From a virus, in the IMG/VR virus record IMGVR_UViG_3300042991_000574, positions 1 through 34,153 of that record: DNA of 34,153 nt; one strand, given 5' to 3'. Of this stretch, positions 8,499 to 15,214 are shown piece by piece. The notes beneath the pieces were generated by a model. The model had not been told where the DNA came from. It saw only the letters and a list, made by a program, of their open reading frames with translations, and did not search any database. The position numbers and the translations under genes were made by a program. Position 1 is the stretch's first letter, and each line of letters starts with the position of its first letter.

Positions 8499-9221
8499 AT
8501 GCCTGTTCCTTCCTATACGCCGATCGCCGACAGTGAGATCGATCCTGAGTCACCGATCACGAGCAGCTTGATCCAGCGACTTCGTGACAACTGGCTTTCA
8601 TTGTTTGGGATTGATCCAAGCGATCCAGCGCCAGTAATCGGCTTGCCTTCAAGTATTTTAGGGGTTGGATCCACCGGACGATGGAATGCATGGGTACAGT
8701 CAGGAGGTACGACAAGCGCAGAAGAAATCATCTCTGTGATCTTGGATTCTGTCGAATGGATGGAACTCAGGCATTCAGCCAGTTCAGGCATGAGCGACAA
8801 TCCTGCTTCTACGCTCACGAACAACGGCAACGTGCATCCTCACTTCTCATTTGGGACTCCATACAGTGACTACACGACAATAGGCGGGGGGATATACCAG
8901 ATATTCACAAATGTGCGCCTGGTGCAGACCATCTATAGCTCCGGCAATCCAACCGGTGTTCGCATCGTGCTTGACGAAACAATACACTATGTCGATGGAG
9001 GTGGAACGCTTAACGTCACGCAAACCAGTCATGATGTTACTGTTCCGTTGACAAACACCTTCGTGACAATCAGAACCAGCACATTCGGAACAATCCAAGC
9101 CAAGGCTCGTGCGCTTTCTGGTCAGGTGCTATTGACATGGAATGCGAGTTCTGCCGCGACCGGAATAGTCATTGATATTCCATTCAATCGTCGTGTATTC
9201 GTGAACAAGGCAGCCGTGTGA
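8499..9221 (+). CDS. Putative tail fibre / receptor-binding protein
   Basis: This 240-residue protein has a Shine-Dalgarno AAGGA before ATG 8499. The N-terminus (SYTPIADSEIDPESPITSSLIQRLRDNW) is a pattern found at the tail-attached end of many phage tip proteins. The rest is Thr/Ser/Val-rich and beta-predicted, ending in VDIPFNRRVFVNKAAV. Codon use is less biased than in upstream genes, as often seen in fast-evolving host-range genes. No enzymatic motif is visible. Function is inferred from position after the hub and composition. Confidence 0.55.
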   Translation: MPVPSYTPIADSEIDPESPITSSLIQRLRDNWLSLFGIDPSDPAPVIGLPSSILGVGSTGRWNAWVQSGGTTSAEEIISVILDSVEWMELRHSASSGMSDNPASTLTNNGNVHPHFSFGTPYSDYTTIGGGIYQIFTNVRLVQTIYSSGNPTGVRIVLDETIHYVDGGGTLNVTQTSHDVTVPLTNTFVTIRTSTFGTIQAKARALSGQVLLTWNASSAATGIVIDIPFNRRVFVNKAAV

Positions 9222-9652
9222 TCATGGACTACGTTGAACTTCTCAAGCAGTTTGGCTTCCCTGTCGCAGCGGCGATCATCGTCGGATATGCCTATTGGAA
9301 AGCCACCAGCGATCGAATAAAGAAGCTGGAGTCGATCACAACCAAGCAAGGAGCAACAATCGAAGAGCTCCAAGAGGATCGTCTGAGGCGGGCGGAAGGA
9401 TATGCGCACGTTCTCCGGGAGATTGCTCTCAAGATCGGAGGAGCATTGAAGGAGCAATCGGCTGCGACCAAAGAGCAGTCAACAGTGATGCGTGAACAGC
9501 ACACCATTCTTCGTGAAGCTGTCCGTGCTTTCCAAACTCAGTGCCAAGGTAAACGCACTCCATCGTCGCCTGAGATTCCTGCTGCTCAACCTCGCAATGA
9601 GAAAGAGCACACGACAGATCTTTTCCCGCACACCGATTCAACTCCTTCTTGA
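9218..9652 (+). CDS. Small membrane protein with coiled coil, holin candidate
   Basis: The GTG at 9218 overlaps the previous stop (GTGA) and gives 144 residues; ATG 9224 is the alternative start. One hydrophobic segment lies near the N-terminus (about residues 9-27, FGFPVAAAIIVGYAYW). A long charged helix follows (DRIKKLESITTKQGATIEELQEDRLRR and heptad-like EQSAATKEQSTVMREQ), then a polar tail. A single N-terminal membrane anchor with a cytoplasmic coiled coil fits some phage lysis-cassette membrane proteins (holin or holin-associated), and its place after the fibre gene supports that. It could also be a tail-associated or unrelated membrane protein. Confidence 0.5.
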   Translation: MIMDYVELLKQFGFPVAAAIIVGYAYWKATSDRIKKLESITTKQGATIEELQEDRLRRAEGYAHVLREIALKIGGALKEQSAATKEQSTVMREQHTILREAVRAFQTQCQGKRTPSSPEIPAAQPRNEKEHTTDLFPHTDSTPS

Positions 9653-9663
9653 GGTAGCCTGCC

Positions 9664-10341
9664 ATGAACCGGATTCTCCTCCTTGCCGTAGTAGTGGCAG
9701 GCTGTCTCTTGTCTTCGTGCACTCGCATCACTGAGGAACAAGGCAAACAGCTTGCTCAGGCAAAAGCAGATGTCGAAGCAGCTCGTCAAGTCGAAGATCA
9801 AGAAGCACGCAATGCATTGTATGCTTCCGCTAGTTCTCGCTTGATGGCCGGATTGTTCGACGTTGAACTTCCTCCTCCGTTTGTACCAGCCGCAACTCTT
9901 GCTCGTGATCCTGTCGCAGTCCAAACAGAAGTCAAAGAATCAATGGCCGCGGAGAAAGATCCACCGAGCGGAACAGGAACAGCTTGGGCTTGGATCGCAG
10001 GAGGAGGTCTTGCAGCTCTCGGTCTTTTGAGATTTGTTCCAGGAGCAGGAGGGATGGTTGCCAATCTCGCCTACAGCTACTTTGCTTCCAAGGTAGACAA
10101 GGACGTCGATCGGAAAGCCCATCAACTCTATCAACATGGAGCTGCAGTAGTTCAATACGGCGTTGAGATGGCACATGTAGCAGAAGCAGTTGCTCCGGCT
10201 GAAGCTGCTGCGATTCAAGAGAGAGCAATAGAGATTCAACAGAAGCTTGGACTCAAGGAGACCATCGAACAATTGGTCGTCGCCGCAAAAGCTTCAGCTC
10301 AGAAGATGCCACTTGGTGATCGAGGTGGAGATCACGGTTGA
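9664..10341 (+). CDS. Phage lipoprotein with internal membrane segment
   Basis: This 225-residue protein has a lipoprotein signal: MNRILLLAVVVAGCLLSSC, with possible lipobox cysteines at 14 (VAGC) or 19 (LSSC). A helical region (about 25-60) is followed by a Pro-rich link and a second hydrophobic segment (about 105-125, AWAWIAGGGLAALGLLRFVPG). An Ala/Glu-rich helix finishes the protein. It follows the holin-like gene, so an outer- or inner-membrane lysis role such as a spanin is possible. The two hydrophobic regions do not match a simple two-component spanin. It is the last gene of the rightward operon, and its 3' end overlaps a leftward reading frame. Confidence 0.65.
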   Translation: MNRILLLAVVVAGCLLSSCTRITEEQGKQLAQAKADVEAARQVEDQEARNALYASASSRLMAGLFDVELPPPFVPAATLARDPVAVQTEVKESMAAEKDPPSGTGTAWAWIAGGGLAALGLLRFVPGAGGMVANLAYSYFASKVDKDVDRKAHQLYQHGAAVVQYGVEMAHVAEAVAPAEAAAIQERAIEIQQKLGLKETIEQLVVAAKASAQKMPLGDRGGDHG

Positions 10342-10482
10342 GTCGACTTTGCCTTGAGCTTTGAGACTTGCGAGACAACCAACCATCTCGCAAGTCGTAA
10401 CATTCACAAACTCCGCGAGCTCGCACGCACGACAAGGGCCAGCTTCTCGCAGGAGAAAGAGAACCTTCTTCTCTAGTTCCAC
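10294..10482 (-). CDS. Possible small winged-helix protein
   Basis: GTG 10482 overlaps the stop of the upstream lipoprotein gene by 10 bases and gives 62 residues; ATG 10521 in the same frame would give 75 but has AAGG touching the start codon and overlaps the upstream gene more. The sequence (VELEKKVLFLLREAGPCRACELAEFVNVTTCEMVGCLASLKAQGKV) has the helix, helix-turn-helix and wing pattern of small MarR/Lrp-like domains. Its 3' end overlaps the convergent lipoprotein gene by 48 bases. The reading frame contains the 11-bp inverted repeat at 10365. The ribosome-binding site is weak, so the call is tentative. Confidence 0.45.
   Translation of the reverse strand: MELEKKVLFLLREAGPCRACELAEFVNVTTCEMVGCLASLKAQGKVDSTVISTSITKWHLLS
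10365..10396. repeat. Perfect 11-bp inverted repeat between convergent operons
   Basis: The arms GACTTGCGAGA (10365-10375) and TCTCGCAAGTC (10386-10396) pair perfectly around a 10-nt loop. It lies 24 bases after the end of the rightward operon and inside the possible leftward winged-helix gene. There is no T-run on either side, so it is not a standard intrinsic terminator. It could slow convergent transcription or serve as an operator. Confidence 0.6.
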
Positions 10483-10889
10483 GTTGCCCCGACATAGCGC
10501 ACAGTGAAACTTGTGTACCATCCTTGCGGATCAGCTTGCAGCTCGATGAGATGATCGCCTGCTTGACCGGCCGCGTTCCATAAATGAATCTGAGCGACAA
10601 AGCTCTCGCCTGGATTCAGAGTTGGAATGAAAGGCGATTGCATCTGCACTCCATCCTTGAACCATTTCAGGTTGGTGTAGTTTCCACTGTTGCCGATATT
10701 TCTTATAGTCACGTCAACGGTCGGCGAAGAATCATATGACGCCGAGTAGTAAACTGACGTTGGAGCAGAATATGCGAAGGACATGTCTTGCACGACGACA
10801 GGAGATTGGTCTGCTCCTGTCGATCCGCTTGGACTTCCGCCCAGATTGCATCCGGCGAGAATGAGAACAGAGAGAAGGAGAAGTTTCAT
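10473..10889 (-). CDS. Secreted lipoprotein with CARDB-like domain
   Basis: This 138-residue protein begins with a clear lipoprotein signal (MKLLLLSVLILAGC, Cys14). A Gly/Ser linker follows, then a single beta-sandwich-like domain (TVDVTIRNIGNSGNYTNLKWFKDG..LNPGESFVAQI..AGDHLIELQAD) with the pattern of CARDB/Ig-like adhesion domains: V-x-V-x-I-x-N-x-G-x-x and L-x-P-G-x-x-x. The start is in an ATGA overlap. Phage-encoded surface lipoproteins often block receptors or DNA entry of other phages, so superinfection exclusion is a candidate role. That role is inferred; only the signal and fold pattern are seen. Confidence 0.7.
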   Translation of the reverse strand: MKLLLLSVLILAGCNLGGSPSGSTGADQSPVVVQDMSFAYSAPTSVYYSASYDSSPTVDVTIRNIGNSGNYTNLKWFKDGVQMQSPFIPTLNPGESFVAQIHLWNAAGQAGDHLIELQADPQGWYTSFTVRYVGATWN

Positions 10890-11086
10890 GGTGTATTATA
10901 CTGAAAGAGAGCTTTAAGCACCCCTTTGATTTGTTGATTGTTCAAGGTGACATGCGGATCAGACGCTTTGTGATTTGTCATTGTTTCACCGGTGCGAGCA
11001 TTCTTGTATGTTCGTCCGTATAATATCTCAGGACAAGGAACAGCATCGACTTCGCGAATCACTGGACCCGGAAGATTCTCTGTCAT
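10886..11086 (-). CDS. Small hypothetical protein, 66 aa
   Basis: I do not recognise this protein. It starts in an ATGA overlap with the upstream gene and ends in an ATGA overlap with the lipoprotein gene, so it is part of the same translationally coupled run. The sequence is soluble, with a Pro-rich N-terminus (ENLPGPVIREVDAVPCPEI), a region resembling a small beta hairpin (GRTYKNARTGETM) and a C-terminal helix (NNQQIKGVLKALFQY). No catalytic or metal-binding motif is visible. Confidence 0.65.
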   Translation of the reverse strand: MTENLPGPVIREVDAVPCPEILYGRTYKNARTGETMTNHKASDPHVTLNNQQIKGVLKALFQYNTP

Positions 11087-11271
11087 GGCTCAAGCCGATC
11101 GCTTGCGACTTCTACTCCGATCAGAGCGACAGCGACGAAACCGAATGATCCATGCTTTTTAATCGTAGCGACCAATTCATCGTGAGCCGCCATGATCTTG
11201 GCTTGGACTTCAGGCTTCTGTTCGGCGATATGTCCCTTCATTAAGAGGAACATAGTTTCTTGCTCATTCAT
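11083..11271 (-). CDS. Small hypothetical protein, 62 aa
   Basis: Not recognised. The N-terminal half is an amphipathic helix (KGHIAEQKPEVQAKIMAAHDELVATIKKH). It is followed by a short hydrophobic stretch (GSFGFVAVALIGVEVA) that may be a beta hairpin or a weak membrane segment. It sits between the 3D-domain gene (stop 2 bases upstream) and the 66-residue gene (ATGA overlap). Context next to a secreted cell-wall-type protein may hint at a lysis or envelope role, but nothing in the sequence proves it. Confidence 0.65.
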   Translation of the reverse strand: MNEQETMFLLMKGHIAEQKPEVQAKIMAAHDELVATIKKHGSFGFVAVALIGVEVASDRLEP

Positions 11272-11273
11272 GA

Positions 11274-11672
11274 TTAGTCCTTCCAGACATAGATGGTGAT
11301 TGTTTTCTTCCCGAACTTCAAGGCGTTCGAGTGCCTGACGAATCGAAGGTCGATGTGCACTATTCCTGTCCGCCGGGTGTTTCTGCGGATGAGTCCTCCT
11401 GTGTCGTCGACTGTGAATTGTCTCTGGTCATCAGTCGGCCGAGAATGATCGAGGTATCCAATTCCAGTGGGAATCCAGACGGTTGATCCGTACGGCAACT
11501 GCTTTGGATCGGATGCGACTCCATATGGTTCCTCGCGTGTGTCTGTTCCATCAGCCGTGATTCTAACGCCTCTGACTCCGCAGCAAATCTTGCAAGGACA
11601 ATATGCCGTTGCAACAACCTCAAGAGGCTGCCAGTCGGCGGCGAGCATCGACGCGAGAATGATTGAAATCAT
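11274..11672 (-). CDS. Secreted 3D-domain protein, putative peptidoglycan lytic enzyme
   Basis: This 132-residue protein has a short hydrophobic N-terminus (MISIILASMLAADW) that may be a signal peptide. The rest is a 3D (Asp-Asp-Asp) double-psi barrel domain as in MltA and YuiC/Sps-type lytic transglycosylases. ATAYCPCKICCG, ITADGT (Asp41), YGVASDPKQLPYGSTVWIP, VDDTGG (Asp89/90) and HIDLRF (Asp108) give the typical order and the three acidic residues. It probably cleaves glycan strands or binds the wall. It is the only wall-active candidate in the window and is encoded in the leftward operon. The unusual CxCxxCC cluster (residues 25-31) occurs in some family members. Confidence 0.82.
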   Translation of the reverse strand: MISIILASMLAADWQPLEVVATAYCPCKICCGVRGVRITADGTDTREEPYGVASDPKQLPYGSTVWIPTGIGYLDHSRPTDDQRQFTVDDTGGLIRRNTRRTGIVHIDLRFVRHSNALKFGKKTITIYVWKD

Positions 11673-12004
11673 CGGAGAGCTTCGGTCTGAATCTCATAGA
11701 CGAACTTCTGCATATGTGCGGGATAATTCTTTGGATTGCCTTCGAGAATCTTCGCTCCATTTTGGACGATGGTCTTGATCCTTCTCGCCGTTGCTTTCTC
11801 CGCTCGCAGACTCTCTTCAAGATTGGCGATCCGCTTCTTGACTTCGCTCTCTTCGTTTATCATGTTGATGCATCGAAGGAGAATATCCGAAACACGCTGA
11901 GACATTTTCTTGGTCTCTTCGTCTTTCTCCGCGCTGGAATGAACGGCACTCGCTCCAAGCACCATCTTCAGAATCTCTTGGTCAGTCATGTTATCGGTGT
12001 TCAT
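11669..12004 (-). CDS. Hypothetical helical protein, 111 aa
   Basis: I choose ATG 12004 because GAGGA lies 5-9 bases upstream; a longer frame from 12046 has no such site and overlaps the preceding gene. The product (MNTDNMTDQEILKMVLGASAVHS..) is strongly helical and charged, with a probable coiled coil in the middle (SEVKKRIANLEESLRAEKATARRIKTI). No known family is recognised. The stop overlaps the start of the 3D-domain gene (ATGA). Confidence 0.72.
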   Translation of the reverse strand: MNTDNMTDQEILKMVLGASAVHSSAEKDEETKKMSQRVSDILLRCINMINEESEVKKRIANLEESLRAEKATARRIKTIVQNGAKILEGNPKNYPAHMQKFVYEIQTEALR

Positions 12005-12011
12005 GGTGTCC

Positions 12012-12194
12012 TCAGAAGTCGAAGGGGTAATGGCACACGGTGACATGTCGAGGGATGGTCATGCAATAGTCGCCATTGCAATCTTTCACGCAAAGAGTGT
12101 TCTTTGCAAAAGGGAACATCACAGTTCCAAGACGTCCGTCGTGCATCTTCACTCGCGTGCCTATTGGATATTCTAGAGAATATTTGCTGTCCAC
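12012..12194 (-). CDS. Small beta-rich (KOW/SH3-like) protein, 60 aa
   Basis: GTG 12194 overlaps the end of the kinase gene by 22 bases. A longer frame from 12302 is an out-of-frame shadow of the kinase in its first part, so the short form is chosen. The segment YPIGTRVKMHDGRLGTVMFPFAKNTLCVKDCNGDY has the pattern 'G-x-x-V-x-x-x-D-G-R-x-G-x-V' of KOW/SH3-like barrels. Such small proteins often bind nucleic acid or protein partners, but no function can be assigned. The start codon is uncertain. Confidence 0.6.
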   Translation of the reverse strand: MDSKYSLEYPIGTRVKMHDGRLGTVMFPFAKNTLCVKDCNGDYCMTIPRHVTVCHYPFDF

Positions 12195-12787
12195 TCCAGC
12201 AAATCCTGGCGCTGTTGCAAGAGCAGTATCTCGCTTGTGTTTTTCATGTGAATGATCTTGTCCACGATTTCTTGCGGAGTCAGCTTGTTTGTGTCGACGC
12301 ATGGAACAGACTCCGGCATGGTCCGATAGATCGCGCGGACATTATCTTTGAAGAAAGAGCCTTCATCTTTCTCTTTGCCGCGTTCACCCATCCGCTCGTT
12401 GAGAACTTCATCGGCTCCATCGAGTCGAATAACGAAGCAGTCATTCGGCATGAGGAAAAGAGAATCAAGATCTATTAACTCTTGAAGCAGGAAAACTTGA
12501 AGAGGTTCGCTCGCGGCTTTCCGATAGACAACACCTGAAATGCCGCAGCGATCGAGAACCACGTCGAGACCTTCATATTCCGCGTGCGCATCATAGTCCA
12601 CAGTTGCGAACAACATGCAGCGGACTCGCTCGTTCATCTGCCGCGAATCCTTGAGGATCGGACGCACGTGCTCACCAAGAGTCGTGGATCCAGGACAACG
12701 GGCATATGGTACGCCGAGTTGTTCCGCCAGCATTCTGGCGATGGTGGTCTTTCCAGAACCGTCTGGTCCTTCGATGCAGAGTTTCAT
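12173..12787 (-). CDS. Deoxynucleoside monophosphate kinase (thymidylate-kinase family)
   Basis: This 204-residue protein starts at ATG 12787 (ATGA overlap with the upstream gene); the frame is open further upstream but that part shadows another gene. The P-loop GPDGSGKTT (residues 7-15) right after MKLCIE is typical of thymidylate kinases. A DR-type motif follows (VVLDRCGISGVVYR), with a lid-like region (ERMGERGKEKDEGSFF). It would phosphorylate dTMP or a modified dNMP to the diphosphate. Its place in a cassette with a ThyA-family enzyme of probable dCMP specificity suggests it may act on 5-substituted dCMP, as T4 gp1 does with hydroxymethyl-dCMP. That substrate is an inference. Confidence 0.85.
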   Translation of the reverse strand: MKLCIEGPDGSGKTTIARMLAEQLGVPYARCPGSTTLGEHVRPILKDSRQMNERVRCMLFATVDYDAHAEYEGLDVVLDRCGISGVVYRKAASEPLQVFLLQELIDLDSLFLMPNDCFVIRLDGADEVLNERMGERGKEKDEGSFFKDNVRAIYRTMPESVPCVDTNKLTPQEIVDKIIHMKNTSEILLLQQRQDLLEWTANIL

Positions 12788-13458
12788 GAACGGCCTTTCG
12801 TTTGGCAATAGTGTATCGCCTTGATGGCGGTTGTACACCATTTGTAGTGCGTCGGAAGAAGGGACAGAGCGACGAAAAGATCTTCGGTCTTCAAAGCCGC
12901 GAGAGCGACTTTGATTCGAGAATATGGTTTGAAGAGATCTTCCACTTCCTCTCGACAAATCGGCGGAGAGACCCATTCACTTCCATTCGGATCGTCGAGC
13001 ATGGTGTCTGCCATCTCATTCACTGCTGACTCTTGCAGAAGAGTCACCGCTGAGAAATGATGGAAGCAAGGACGACTGCCGTGCATTGCCGAGAGCAGAC
13101 AGTTGAGCTGGTTCAGAACGAAGTAGGAATAGAGTGCTCGCGAGTTTATCTGCAGCTCGTAGATTGTCGCGACAAGATGAGTGACATCTTCGTGAGGCAC
13201 GATTTGCAAGCCATATTCTTGATATCTGCCAGACAGTCGATGAGGACTCACTGCTTTGTTGTCGATGGCATTGAGCACATCGAGGAATCCGAGCCCGAGA
13301 GAGAATGCACTGTTCCTCCCTCCTCCGACCCAAGACTGTTGCGGCTTGTCGATAGTGAAATGTTTGGCGACAAGTATTCGTCGCCCTCTCATCTCAAGAA
13401 GCTGGCCGAGTTGATCGCGCCAAACTCCTGTCATCGTCGACGGTTGCTTGAGTCTCAT
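12784..13458 (-). CDS. Unknown protein in nucleotide cassette, 224 aa
   Basis: I cannot assign this protein to a family. It lies between the ThyA-like gene (ATGA overlap at its start) and the kinase gene (ATGA overlap at its end), so the three are probably translated together. It begins with a basic segment (MRLKQPSTMTGVWRDQLGQLLEMRGRRI), followed by GGGRNSAFSLGLGFLDVLNAID, a long helical middle (EDVTHLVATIYELQINSRALYSYFVL) and His/Cys residues (GSRPCFHHF, C124-type positions). No P-loop, Rossmann glycine motif or HNH is clear. A role in nucleotide or DNA modification is suggested only by its neighbours. Confidence 0.8.
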   Translation of the reverse strand: MRLKQPSTMTGVWRDQLGQLLEMRGRRILVAKHFTIDKPQQSWVGGGRNSAFSLGLGFLDVLNAIDNKAVSPHRLSGRYQEYGLQIVPHEDVTHLVATIYELQINSRALYSYFVLNQLNCLLSAMHGSRPCFHHFSAVTLLQESAVNEMADTMLDDPNGSEWVSPPICREEVEDLFKPYSRIKVALAALKTEDLFVALSLLPTHYKWCTTAIKAIHYCQTKGRS

Positions 13459-14297
13459 GCCGTCACCGGAATCTTGATCGCTTCATGTGGAGCATAGTCG
13501 GACAGCTCGCAATACTCTGGACTGAATCCAAGAAGCTGATCGAAGCCGGTTCCGAGATGGCGAAGACTCAGTGATGGAGTCAGTGTGCAACTCCTGTCTC
13601 GCATGATATTGGCCGCTTCGAATTGGTTCTCGTAGATGTGAAGATCACCAACAGAGACCATCAGCTTGCGCGGTTCATATCCGGTGACGTGCGCCATGAG
13701 ATGGAGGAACAAAGCGAACTGAGCGATGTCGTGTGGACCGCCGACGGGGAAGTCCATGGATCGTTGAGTCGCGAGAAGATTCAGACCTCCGTCTTTCACA
13801 CCGAACTGGAACATGACATGGCACGGAGGGAGAGCCATCTCATCGAGTTCATTTGGTGACCAGAGACTCATGATGATACGCCGAGAATCTGGATCCTTGG
13901 TGATGAGATCATAGACGAGCTTCAGCTGATCGGTGCCATCGATCTTTCCGAAGTTTCGCCATTGAGCTCCGTAGATCCGACCGAGGTCTCCCTCTGGCAA
14001 AAGTCCAGGCTCTCGTTCGGCGAGAATGTTCTGCCATTTGTCCCAGATGTGACAGCCATTGTCGTGAAGGAACTTAGTCGTATGTCCACCGTGAATCATC
14101 CACTGCAGCTCGAGAGCGGGCATCTTCATTCCGAGCTTGCGAAGTCCGAGCAACGGGAATCCGTTCCGCATGTCCCAGCTGAATGATTCACCGAACAAGG
14201 AGAGAGTCTGAACTCCAGTCCTGTTCTTGCAGAGATCACCGTGAAGCAGAATGCGCGTGAGCATCTGCTGATAGAGATTGTCGAAGTTGGGTGTCAT
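13455..14297 (-). CDS. ThyA-family pyrimidine C5-methyltransferase, predicted dCMP-specific
   Basis: This 280-residue protein aligns over its full length with thymidylate synthase. Seen: folate/phosphate Arg26 (KNRTGV), Glu63 and Trp85 (HIWDKW), catalytic Cys159 (LPPCHVMFQF), phosphate-binding QRS (178-180), GDLHIY (His220, Tyr222), and a canonical C-terminus (HEAIKIPV). The usual G-x-P-F-N-I-A reads GGPHDIA, so Asp190 replaces the Asn (Asn177 of E. coli ThyA) that binds the dUMP base. In established work, Asn-to-Asp changes in thymidylate synthase switch preference to dCMP, and T4 dCMP hydroxymethylase has Asp179 at this place. The enzyme is therefore predicted to make 5-methyl- or 5-hydroxymethyl-dCMP. 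Which of the two cannot be told; the retained Trp85 and C-terminus do not exclude a methyl product. Plain dTMP synthesis remains possible. Confidence 0.85.
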   Translation of the reverse strand: MTPNFDNLYQQMLTRILLHGDLCKNRTGVQTLSLFGESFSWDMRNGFPLLGLRKLGMKMPALELQWMIHGGHTTKFLHDNGCHIWDKWQNILAEREPGLLPEGDLGRIYGAQWRNFGKIDGTDQLKLVYDLITKDPDSRRIIMSLWSPNELDEMALPPCHVMFQFGVKDGGLNLLATQRSMDFPVGGPHDIAQFALFLHLMAHVTGYEPRKLMVSVGDLHIYENQFEAANIMRDRSCTLTPSLSLRHLGTGFDQLLGFSPEYCELSDYAPHEAIKIPVTA

Positions 14298-14767
14298 AAA
14301 TCCCTCAGAGTGAGTTGAACGGATGGAATGATTCGAGCAATGTGCATGCTCTTGGTCAAGATGTTGCGGGCTTCTTTGTTCTCATTGAGAAGGATGCCCG
14401 CGTTGTATTCAAGATAGAGCACTTCGTTGATCTTGTTGGCCTTGATTTCTCGAAGACAAGCAAGGCATGGATACATCGTGCAGACCAGAGTGCAATCGTC
14501 AAGAGGAGTGCCGAGAGCTGCTGTCGCTTTCCTCATGGCGTTGACTTCGGCATGGATCACAAAGTCGTGTTTCTCTTGACTTTTCCACAGCGTTTCATCA
14601 TCGATGACTCCGCTCGGGAATCCATTGTAGCCGAGAAAGATTCCATGCGACTTGCGATGGATCACTGCTGCTCCGACTTTGGTGTTGCCCTTGGATCGCA
14701 ACTCGGCCCAAAGCATGGCAATGTGAAAAGCAGATTCCTCGATGGAGCACCGTGATTCGCGAATCAT
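14294..14767 (-). CDS. dCMP deaminase
   Basis: ATG 14767 is in an ATGA overlap with the preceding frame, giving 157 residues, the usual family length. The frame is open far upstream to 15259, but the extension does not fit the deaminase family, whose N-terminus is close to MIRESRCSIEESAFHIAMLWA. The zinc site is intact: HAEVNA (His72, Glu74) and PCLAC (Cys101, Cys104). GYNGFPSG (about 47-54) is the typical substrate loop. The enzyme converts dCMP to dUMP. Beside a possible dCMP-modifying enzyme it could both supply dUMP for thymine and drain unmodified dCMP, as in T4. Its stop overlaps the ThyA-family start. Confidence 0.93.
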   Translation of the reverse strand: MIRESRCSIEESAFHIAMLWAELRSKGNTKVGAAVIHRKSHGIFLGYNGFPSGVIDDETLWKSQEKHDFVIHAEVNAMRKATAALGTPLDDCTLVCTMYPCLACLREIKANKINEVLYLEYNAGILLNENKEARNILTKSMHIARIIPSVQLTLRDL

Positions 14768-15214
14768 ACCTTGGAGCCTTTCGAGCGGAGGTAGTCGAGC
14801 ATGATCTTTGCATATAGCACATAGTCGTTGACGAAGATTTGCGGATGATTCTTGCGGACCACGAGCATCGGCCGACTTCTGCGGACGCAAACAGTATGTC
14901 GAGCGCCAACGCCAATATGATTTCGCGCACGCGTGAGATGGAATAACTTCAGCAAGAGCATGAGCAACATGGATACACAACTCCCATTGAGTGATTGATT
15001 CGAGCGAGAAGGTGACACAAGGATGGTGCTTGTGTGTTATTCCGTAAGGCGTGCCATCTTTTTTGAGCATCTCGGTCTTGTTGAAAAGAAGATGGTCGAC
15101 AGTCGCGAGAATCTGACAGCACTCGAGGAGTTGCTTACGCGCTCGGATTGGATCTTTCTCCAAGAACTCGCGAGCAGAGATGCTCGGACTCGGATCGATG
15201 AGAAAGATATTCAC
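14764..15214 (-). CDS. Pyrimidine-dimer-glycosylase-like protein with an internal frame break
   Basis: GTG 15214 forms a GTGA overlap with the small helix-turn-helix gene and starts VNIFLIDPSPSISAREFLEKD.., which, with the later THKHHPCVTFSLESI, resembles a phage family annotated as pyrimidine dimer DNA glycosylase (NIFxLDxDPxxAA.. and HxNHPSxxWxxxS). About 100 codons in this frame look coding. Near 14905 the coding signal moves to another frame, which ends with well-chosen codons (NHPQIFVNDYVLYAKIMLDYL) and stops in an ATGA overlap with dCMP deaminase. A -2 or +1 change is required; reading W-R-W then G-A-R-H across 14907-14905 would restore a family-like R-W-G-x-R-H motif. It may be a real frameshift, a mutation or a sequence error. 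Confidence 0.55.

Noticed and set aside
13455-14297. Plain thymidylate synthase making dTMP
   Set aside because: Not excluded, but the Asp at the base-recognition position argues for dCMP, so I do not give a thyA symbol.
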